Made by a program: the position numbers and the translations under genes
Notes under the pieces: model-generated
Databases searched by the model: none
What the model saw: the letters and a program-made list of their open reading frames with translations, nothing else
Told to the model about the DNA's origin: nothing
In this document: in pieces, positions 57,217 to 64,000 of the stretch
How positions within the stretch are numbered: position 1 is the first letter of the stretch
Layout of the letters: each line of letters begins with the position of its first letter
NCBI RefSeq assembly: GCF_004664715.2
Contig: NC_051069.1
Span: 10,736,501 to 10,800,500, forward strand
DNA: 64,000 nt
Source: Peromyscus leucopus
Taxonomy: Eukaryota > Chordata > Mammalia > Rodentia > Cricetidae
Direction: 5' to 3'

Positions 57217-57529
57217 TTTTAATTGATTTATTTTGTTGACAGCTTTATGCATGTATATAATACATTCTGATTACTCTCTCCCAGCCTTGCCTTATCTTCT
57301 ACCCATCCCTATCAGCCCCTTTCCCAGATTCATGATGTTTTGTTTTATGACCCATTTAGTTAAATCAAGGCAGTCTGTGATTATTAGATTAGAATTATCT
57401 ATTGGTGCCTGGTGGAGTCATCAGTGCATTCATAACTGAAGGCAGAATTATCCCTCTCCATGAATCTGTCAATGGCAATAGTCCAGCAGTTGAAGAGTAG
57501 AGACCCTGGAGTTCCTCCTTCATTTATGC
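57217..57529 (-). mobile_element. Rodent L1 (Lx-type) 3' region, segment 1
   Basis: 'tttattttgttgacagcttt', 'catgtatataatacattctg' and 'gattactctctcccagcctt' are the antisense 3' end of an older rodent L1. Interrupted by URR1 at 57530. Confidence 0.65.
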
Positions 57530-57714
57530 CAAAGTTTTCAACCTTCCTAATGCTTTGACTCTTTAATACATTTCCTCATGTTGTGGTGACCCCAAACCAT
57601 AAAATTATTTGTTGCTACTTCATAACTGTAATTTTGCTACTGTTATGAATCATAATGGAAATACCTGATGTACAGGGTATCTGATAGGCAGTTCCTGTGA
57701 GTTGAGAACAACTG
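57530..57714 (+). mobile_element. URR1 non-autonomous hAT element
   Basis: 'aagttttcaaccttcctaat', 'ttgtggtgaccccaaaccat', 'ataactgtaattttgctact' and a terminal 'gttgagaacaactg'. The terminal inverted repeats are more eroded than in the copy at 13605. Confidence 0.87.
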
Positions 57715-58345
57715 ACGTCTTATTGCTATTAGGCCCTTTCTTGTGCGAACCTGGTGTTGGCATCTGCTGTTGCTGTGAGTTATCGGTTGCAATGGCTGTG
57801 TTTTGTCTAGAAGATAACAGTCCTAGCTCTTCTTCCTATCTTCTGGCTCTTACATTCTTTACATTCCTCTTTCACAGTGCTTCCTGGTTCTTCGAGTATT
57901 CGAGAAGGAATGAATACTCAGCTATACTTATCAGTATCATATACAGCCGTGAGTCTAAATTCACCAGCATCCCCTGGAAAGAGTCTCCTCTGATCAGGGC
58001 TGAGGGTAGCAGTTGTCTGTGAGGATGCACATCAGTATTTAGAATTGACACAATGTCACTTTAGCTGATCAGCAACATTCAGCCTACCCATTAGGGCCTG
58101 TGATCTCCCCCACCATGGGTTTTTAACCAAGTGTATAATACCAGAGATGGATTCCTTCCTGTGGGATAGGTCTCAAATCTAATAGCAGTTGGTGACTTCC
58201 TCAGCAGTATATCTTGCCTGGCAGGTTGGTCTTGTAGATCATTGGATTCACAGCTAGGTAAGTTCATGAATGTCTTTTCTCCGCTGGCAGGAAGGAAGCT
58301 TCCAACTCACTTCCAGCTGGTTTTCTCCATACCAACAAAAGCATA
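57715..58345 (-). mobile_element. Rodent L1 (Lx-type) 3' region, segment 2
   Basis: 'gcaatggctgtgttttgtct', 'tggctcttacattctttaca', 'atcttgcctggcaggttggt' and 'aatgtcttttctccgctggc' continue the same element beyond the URR1. The 106-codon frame at 57702-58022 belongs to this non-coding part. Confidence 0.6.
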
Positions 58346-58349
58346 TATG

Positions 58350-59090
58350 TACTCTGTATAAGAGTTTACTTCACAGAAATTTTGGAAAGCATTTCTTGTG
58401 CTTGCAGGTTTGAGAAACCGTGGCGATCATGGATGTTGAAAATGAATTCACAAAGCAGTGAGGCTGGAATGAAAAGAAGAATACTAGCTAATAGAAAGTC
58501 ATAAATCCAAAGGGTGTGGATAAAATAAGGACAACAGGATGGAAACTAAAAAAAAGTATTAAAATAAGCAGTAGAGTAGAAATTGAATTATGCAGTAGCC
58601 AAATTAAACTGCACCAGAATAGAGAATACATTAGAAAATTGAATGCATGATATAGAATACAAATTTAAGAAGCCTTCCCAAAATGCAAATGAAAAGAGAT
58701 GTAAAAGATTTGAAGAAAGTAAAGAATAAAGAGATCTAAAACATAGAATTTCTATTCTAGAAGAGACCAGAGCAAGTTGAATAGAGATCTATTTAATATT
58801 AGACACTAAGATGAAATTACCTGATTATAATTCAAACAGGCTCATTCTCAAACACCTGGGACACTTAATAATCAGACAGACAAGCCTATTGTGGTGAAAT
58901 TATGTTTTTTCCTGTATTAAAATCACCATCATAAAAGATTAAAAATCTTTATGATGCATCCAGGCAAGGAGAGAAACAAGCAAACATACCAAAGCAGAGA
59001 CTCACCTTAGGTCTTTCTTACAGTTATATTGTATTTATATGTACATGAACAATTGGTTTGGGGACAGAATTCAACCTTGTCTAAAGAGCT
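58350..59090. other. Intronic sequence without recognised features
   Basis: A-rich on the top strand. No repeat or exon could be supported. Confidence 0.4.
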
Positions 59091-59092
59091 TC

Positions 59093-59235
59093 GTGTGGTG
59101 TGACATGCTTTTAATCCTTAATCCCAGCCCTCCTGGAGGCAGAGGCAGATAGTCTCTGTGAGTTCAAGGCCAGTCTGTTCTAAATAATGACTTCCTGGCC
59201 ATCAAAAAGGGGAAGAAAAAAAAAAGAAGAAGAAA
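59093..59235 (+). repeat. B1 SINE
   Basis: 'tgtggtgtgacatgctttta', 'tggaggcagaggcagatagt' and an A/AAG-rich tail. A 'taatcct/taatccc' stutter lies in the head. Confidence 0.88.
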
Positions 59236-59269
59236 GACCTGTTAACATGTAAGTTTAGTTTCCATGATA

Positions 59270-59415
59270 TAGTAAGAACACAGACCTCACAGTCTTGACA
59301 GCTGATGTCAGATCCCTTTCTTACACTAGTTATGTGAGCCATCAAAGAATTGTGTCTTCAGTGACTACTTAACATCACCAAACTTCAGGCTCATCATCTG
59401 TAAAATGGGGCAGAC
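59270..59415 (+). repeat. MIR relic
   Basis: 'gtcttgacagctgatgtcag', 'aggctcatcatctgtaaaat' and 'ggggcag' match the MIR tail ('tcctcatctgtaaaatgggg'). Confidence 0.55.
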
Positions 59416-59424
59416 AAGTGTGAG

Positions 59425-59503
59425 CCTTGTCCAGACTGGCCTGGAACTATCAGTTATATTCAGCCTTCCAAATGCTGGATTACAGCCTGCACCACCAATC
59501 TGC
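59425..59503 (-). repeat. B1 fragment
   Basis: 'ccagactggcctggaactat' and 'caaatgctggattacagcct' are a short reversed B1 piece. Confidence 0.6.
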
Positions 59504-59944
59504 ATTAGAAATGTAATCTTATTTGAAGCATTATCAGCTACTTGTATCAGAGATCATTTAACTTGGTTACTAAAAAGTTAAGTGGGCTAGCATAGCTTAC
59601 TTTTGTCCTACTGTGAGCCATTCCTGGTGTGTTCTTCTTGTTTATATTTCTAGAATGATCTTAATCTCCCAAAATATTAGTTCTTTTTAAATTTAAAATC
59701 CATCATTGGATATTTAACCAATTGACTATATAGTTTAAATCTTTAGTTGATCAAGCAGTAAGCAACAGTAATTAAATTGTAAATCTGTTTTAAAGGGTTG
59801 ACCAAGATTCATCTCAGTGTATTCTGTTATGTTACTTACATTCATTTCTATTTGGTTTATGGTTTTCAGACATCCAAATACAGTAAAGAAAACACAACTG
59901 CCTGGTTTGAATACCTGTGTTTTTAATTTGCATTTTAAACAATT

Positions 59945-60240
59945 CTTATTTATTTAACAAATCTTTAATCAAAGCCTCCTTTGGATCAGATACAGTCCTA
60001 GGCACTGGGAATGCAGTAGTGAGTTGGAGATGGATAGTAATCTGAGTATGTAATGTGTCAGACTGAGTAAGGAGCTAGAGAATGATTGGTAAGATTGCTC
60101 TTTTACATGGGCTGGTACTCATTGAGGCCTTTCTATGAATTGATATCCGAACAGTAGCTCAAATAAAGTAAGAAGTGAGCCATTAGATACTAGGGAAAAA
60201 GAGTGTCAGGAGGGGAAGACAGGTGCAAGTGCAGATGTGA
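59945..60240 (-). repeat. L2 3'-end fragment
   Basis: 'cagtcctaggcactgggaat' and 'gcagtagtgagttggagatg' match the reverse complement of the L2 terminus ('gttctaggcgctggggatac'). Confidence 0.6.
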
Positions 60241-60584
60241 TTAAAAGCATGCTTGACTTGAGTCACTTTCCACTGATTACTCCTGGTCTTGAAGTGTTCC
60301 TGGTCCCCCTACAAAATACAAAGGGAACTGAGGGCTTCTTTCTCTTAGTTCAGGGCACATTCTTCCTAACTTTTAATGTTCCTATCAGCATTATTCTGAT
60401 GATGCTCTTTGGTCTGTCCTCTAGGTACATGGATAGTGCCTTACCTGCTGCATAGTAACTGGAGACTAAATGCTTAACCAGTCCACTTGAGTATGTATTG
60501 ATCTGTTTCTTCTACTCATTACCTAGGAATGATAAGGAATCAAATTACTTGATATGGGTTTTTTGTTTGTTTGTATGTTTGTTT

Positions 60585-60717
60585 TGGTTTTGATTTTTCG
60601 AGACGGCTTCTCTGTGTAGCCCTAGCTGTTATGGATTTTGTAGACCAGGCTGGCTCTCACTCTCAGAGATCCGCCTGTCTCTGCCTCCCAAGTGCTGGAA
60701 TTGAAGGCGTAAGCCAT
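60585..60717 (-). repeat. B1 SINE, 5' end converted to GGC repeat
   Basis: 'ttttcgagacggcttctctg', 'gtagaccaggctggctctca' and 'ctggaattgaaggcgtaagc'. The element's own 5' head, normally 'gg(c)ggtggtggcgcac', has become a pure CGC/GGC run at 60718. Confidence 0.9.
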
Positions 60718-60804
60718 CGCCGCCGCCGCCGCCGCCGCCTTCTTCTTCTTCTTCTTCTTCTTCTTCTTCTTCTTCTTCTTCTTCTTCTTCTTCTTCCTTT
60801 CTTT

Positions 60805-60860
<56 letters not shown>
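60718..60860. repeat. Compound (CGC)n-(CTT)n-(TTTC)n microsatellite
   Basis: About 7 CGC units (60718-60739), about 19 CTT units (to about 60797), then about 15 TTTC units. All are on one strand with no unique spacer. Frames across it encode poly-Arg, poly-Leu or poly-Ser and are not genes. Confidence 0.97.
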
Positions 60861-60909
60861 AATAAGAAAACAGGTCATAGCAGTCATACCTTCATAAACA
60901 GCCTACAAT

Positions 60910-60942
60910 TATCATCATCATCATCATATCATATCATCATAT
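60910..60942. repeat. (ATC)n microsatellite
   Basis: ATC/ATATC units followed by a C-rich patch. Confidence 0.92.
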
Positions 60943-61065
60943 CCCCCCCTCCCCCCGTGAAGGATTACATAATGCTGATTTCCCGATGTTTCTCTTCTAC
61001 ATTACTAACTGGCCTTCAAGGAAGAAAACTTTGTTGACTGGGGCTGTTGGTTCATTCTGAAATAT

Positions 61066-61071
<6 letters not shown>

Positions 61072-61097
<26 letters not shown>

Positions 61098-61246
61098 TGG
61101 TTTTTCGAGACAGGGTTTCTCTGTGTAGCTTTGCGCCTTTCCTGGAACTCACTTGGTAGCCCAGGCTGGCCTCGAACTCACAGAGATCCACCTGGCTCTG
61201 CCTCCCGAGTGCTGGGATTAAAGGCGTGCGCCACCACCGCCCGGCT
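61072..61246 (-). repeat. B1 SINE, very young, perfect TSD
   Basis: T-tail of about 28, then 'gtgtagctttgcgcctttcc', 'ctcgaactcacagagatcca' and 'gcgtgcgccaccaccgcccg'. Identical 14-bp 'tgaaatatagttct' copies flank it (61058-61071 and 61247-61260). The near-consensus body suggests recent insertion. Confidence 0.98.
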
Positions 61247-61299
61247 TGAAATATAGTTCTTAAAGTTACTGGTTTTCACCATTTTAGAAGATGGCCAGG

Positions 61300-61310
61300 T
61301 TTTTTTTTTT

Positions 61311-61353
<43 letters not shown>
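61300..61353. repeat. T-run plus (GT)n microsatellite
   Basis: About 16 Ts followed by about 19 GT units and a G-run. Confidence 0.96.
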
Positions 61354-61356
<3 letters not shown>

Positions 61357-61453
61357 GGGGGGGTCTGGCTTTCTCCTTTTTGAATAGTGTTGAAACTTGT
61401 GAGTTATTACTGACTCTGGTGTTTTAATTAACTAGATGTAATTCTCACAATTT

Positions 61454-61597
61454 GTTTTGTTTGTTTGTTTTGAGATAGCGTTTCTCTGTGTATCCTTGGC
61501 TGTTCTATCCTAGAACTAACTCTCTTGAACTCACAAAGATCCTCCTGCCTCTGCCTCCTGAGTGCTGGGATTAAAAGCATGTGCCACCACCACTGGC
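61454..61597 (-). repeat. B1 SINE with TSD
   Basis: 'ttttgagatagcgtttctct', 'gaactcacaaagatcctcct' and 'attaaaagcatgtgccacca'. A 14-bp 'aattctcacaattt' lies at 61440-61453 and 61598-61611. The body has an internal deletion. Confidence 0.95.
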
Positions 61598-61798
61598 AAT
61601 TCTCACAATTTTTAACACATAGGAAAGAGGAACTTTTGAGCTGACCACTATGTCTTTTAGCTGCACAACACTGTATTTTTTAAATGGTGGAAATGTTTAA
61701 ACGTGTAAGTATGTTACTTAGTATACAGTATGTCCGTTTGTCAGATTTAACAGTTATCAATGTTTTTTCCAATGTTAGTCTAATACCTTCTTAACTTT

Positions 61799-61908
61799 TT
61801 TTCTAACCCGGATCTTGCTGTATAGCCCAAGCTAGCCTCAAACTCAGAAATCTTGTTTTAGCCTCCAGAGTGCTGGGATTTTGGACACTTACCACTATAC
61901 CCAGCATC
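61799..61908 (-). repeat. Old B1/FLAM-like monomer
   Basis: 'acccggatcttgctgtatag', 'cccaagctagcctcaaactc' and 'cagagtgctgggattttgga'. Confidence 0.75.
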
Positions 61909-62221
61909 TACAGCTTTTTTGACCCATGGATTGTGATTCCATTTATTTTGAAAGTTTATTTGTTGTTTGTCATGATTCCACACCTAGAATCATTCATTTC
62001 TCTAAGAAGTCCCATTTTTTTTTTTTAGTAAGAAATGTTGTCAATTATAAATCTTGATATTAAGGTTATTAAAAGTGTGTTAAAATATGGTGTTTTGGTT
62101 TTTCCATCATGTGCCTTGTCATAAAGGTAGTGTTCTATAAACAGTTTACTCATATTTGGGTAGAAGAGGAAAGATACTCCTCAAAGATACAACAAAGAGC
62201 TTTATATTTTTATGTTTAAAT

Positions 62222-62370
62222 TTTATTATTTGTGTGCTGTGATATTGGGGTTGGAGTATAATCCTGGAGATCAGAGGACTACTATGGAGTCAGTTCTCGC
62301 TTTCCACCATTAATTACCTGAGTTCATCAAGCTTGCATAGAGAGAGCTGCTTTGCACACCCAATATTGCT
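62222..62370 (-). repeat. B3A-type SINE, degraded
   Basis: 'ggagatcagaggactactat', 'gagtcagttctcgctttcca' and 'cctgagttcatcaagcttgc'. Confidence 0.65.
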
Positions 62371-62714
62371 CTTTTAGTGGTCAAAATGCCAAGCATAGTT
62401 GATACATTATATAAATGAAAACATATAGGTGTTTTTATTCAGTTTGACTTTATTACATCTTAAGGAAATCTTTGATTTATAAATATATGATCTTTGACAG
62501 ATTGCTTGTACCATACTTTGTGCTATTTTATTTTAAATCATAGTAATGATATAAAAGATGAAACATTATCAGATTGAATATTTCTAATACAAAAAGAAAT
62601 ATTAAATATCTCCCAGATCCAAATTTTCTGAACATTGATTTGATGCCACAAGTAGAAAATTCCATAACATGAAACTATCTCTTGCACAAAATCATCAAAA
62701 ATACTATATAAAAT

Positions 62715-62912
62715 TTGGAACTGGAAAGCTGGCTAAGCAGTTATAAGCATTACTGCTCTTGCAAAGTACCTGGTTTGGCTTCCCAACAACCACATCGAGC
62801 AGCTCCCAACCAGTTGTAGTTCCAGGGGTCCAACACTCTCCTGTGGTCTCTGAGAGTACTAGCACACATGTGGTCACAAACACACATAAGATAAATACAT
62901 TTTTAAAGTATA
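62715..62912 (+). repeat. B2-family SINE
   Basis: 'ggaactggaaagctggctaa', 'gctcttgcaaagtacctggt', 'ccagttgtagttccaggggt' and an 'agataaatacatttttaa' tail. Confidence 0.85.
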
Positions 62913-62919
62913 TAAAATT

Positions 62920-63885
62920 CATTTTCAGGCTTGGCATGTATACAAAATACTAATGAATTTTGTGATTAGATTTGAGTCCTCTTTCCAAGATATTATGTGC
63001 ATGCAGAAATCCAAAGACCAGAAAAGATCCAAACCCTCTTGTCTCAAGCATTTCAGATATTCAACTTATATTACGTTCCCAGCTTCTAAATTCTGTGTAT
63101 ATTTTCAGGGTACATACAGATCTTTGCCTCCTCTTCTATTTGATATTCCACTGAAATAAAATACCTAGAAACAGGAAGTGAAGAGGCTTAAGTGACCAGG
63201 AGGACTGCCAAAGGATGGCAGTTGAGCAGACCTTGGTTGGGTACCAGAAGGCCCAACTGCACCTTCTGCTCACCTCCAGACCTCACCTCACTTGGACTGT
63301 GGATTCCTGGCATTAATCCCAGGTGAAACAACAGACAAGTCTTCTATACAGACATTGGAAATGGCTAAGTTTCCAAAGCCATCTTTGTTCTGATAGTTAG
63401 ATTTTGCCTGCTGCCTTCCTGTTCTCACCTAGAGGAGTATTGCTGTTAACACCTGCCTGGCTCACACAGAGCTCTCTCTTCAATCCACTCTAGACTGGAG
63501 TTCAGTCTACCCATAAAGCAGACCATCTTTACAGCAATTGAGAGAATCTAATATGTGGTTACCAGGCAAGTGAGGAAAACTTAATGGCAGGAATAAGAGA
63601 CAAGATAACCAGGAAAAATGCCAGTGGATAAAACAAATAATCACAGAAATTTTATTTTTAAAAAGGAACTCTGTAACATGTAGAGAGCCACAAAGACAGT
63701 GCTTTTTCTATTAAGCCACAGGAGGATACACTGTGGAGTTGATACAGAAATAATCAGCCAGCAAGCTGTCCTTTCAAAACTGTAGAATTCGTGAGATGAA
63801 CAAAACTCCTTAATGAAGTCATAGTGTCAGGTATCAGACTGCATTCAGACCTTACCAGTAACCCATAAATATATTAAGACAGTGC
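62920..63885. other. Intronic sequence without recognised features
   Basis: No gene or certain repeat. The short overlapping frames at 62953-63159 have no supporting context. Confidence 0.45.
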
Positions 63886-64000
63886 AGGGCAGTGGTAGCA
63901 CACGCCTTTAATCCCAGCACTCGAGGGTGGGCAGAGCCAGGCAGATGTCTGAGTTCTAGGCCAGCCTGGTCTGCAGAGGGAGATTCAGAACAGACAACAA
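63886..64000 (+). repeat. B1 SINE, cut by window end
   Basis: 'gggcagtggtagcacacgcc', 'tttaatcccagcactcgagg' and 'ccagcctggtctgcagaggg'. The A-tail lies beyond the window. Confidence 0.93.

Noticed and set aside
60571..60897. 108-codon frame with poly-Arg, poly-Leu and repeated FLSF
   Set aside because: A translation of a B1 followed by a compound microsatellite.
1..64000. Search for CRISPR arrays, phage or bacterial operons, toxin genes and intact viral genes
   Set aside because: None seen. Regularly spaced repeats here are microsatellites, and retroviral remains are solo or non-coding LTR elements.

Overview
This window is nuclear DNA from a rodent, most likely a cricetid (hamster, vole or deer mouse group). 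The evidence is the repeats. B1, B2, B3, B4, RSINE1 and ID SINEs, URR1 elements and rodent L1 3' ends are everywhere. The youngest B1 copies carry the variant ending 'aggaaaggcgc(c)aaagctacac' that I associate with cricetids. There is no operon-like gene packing, no phage or plasmid module, no CRISPR array and no intact protein-coding gene. Species and chromosome cannot be read from the sequence.

Layout. 1-8160 is repeat-dotted flanking DNA. About 8160-9480 is a CpG island with GC boxes, an inverted CCAAT box and an imperfect tandem duplication of about 106 bp. It contains a likely first exon ending at a strong splice donor (8752/8753) on the + strand. From 8753 to the end the window reads as a very large first intron, with one well-formed candidate internal exon at 42037-42127. 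That exon would be non-coding (5' UTR) in both reading frames that stay open up to the donor. The gene could not be identified.

Inside the presumed intron are many retroposons. They include a decayed RPS2 processed pseudogene (20642-21486), two long ancient L2-like copies (25.9-27.8 kb and 31.3-32.5 kb), ancient L1M 3' pieces, a 5'-truncated rodent L1 (39978-40986), another rodent L1 3' region (57217-58345) split by a URR1 element, and an LTR-internal-LTR MaLR retrotransposon (46135-49517) whose parts were later hit by B1, B2 and a twin-primed L1. Solo LTRs, MIR relics and microsatellites fill the rest.

No genes co-operate here beyond the promoter, first exon and candidate second exon of one transcription unit. 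The useful content is the promoter architecture, the nested transposon stratigraphy (several layers dated by target-site duplications), a 186-bp local direct duplication, and SINE-seeded compound microsatellites. I found no convincing sign of a new biological system. Repeat family names come from recognition by eye, and boundaries are approximate unless a target-site duplication is given.
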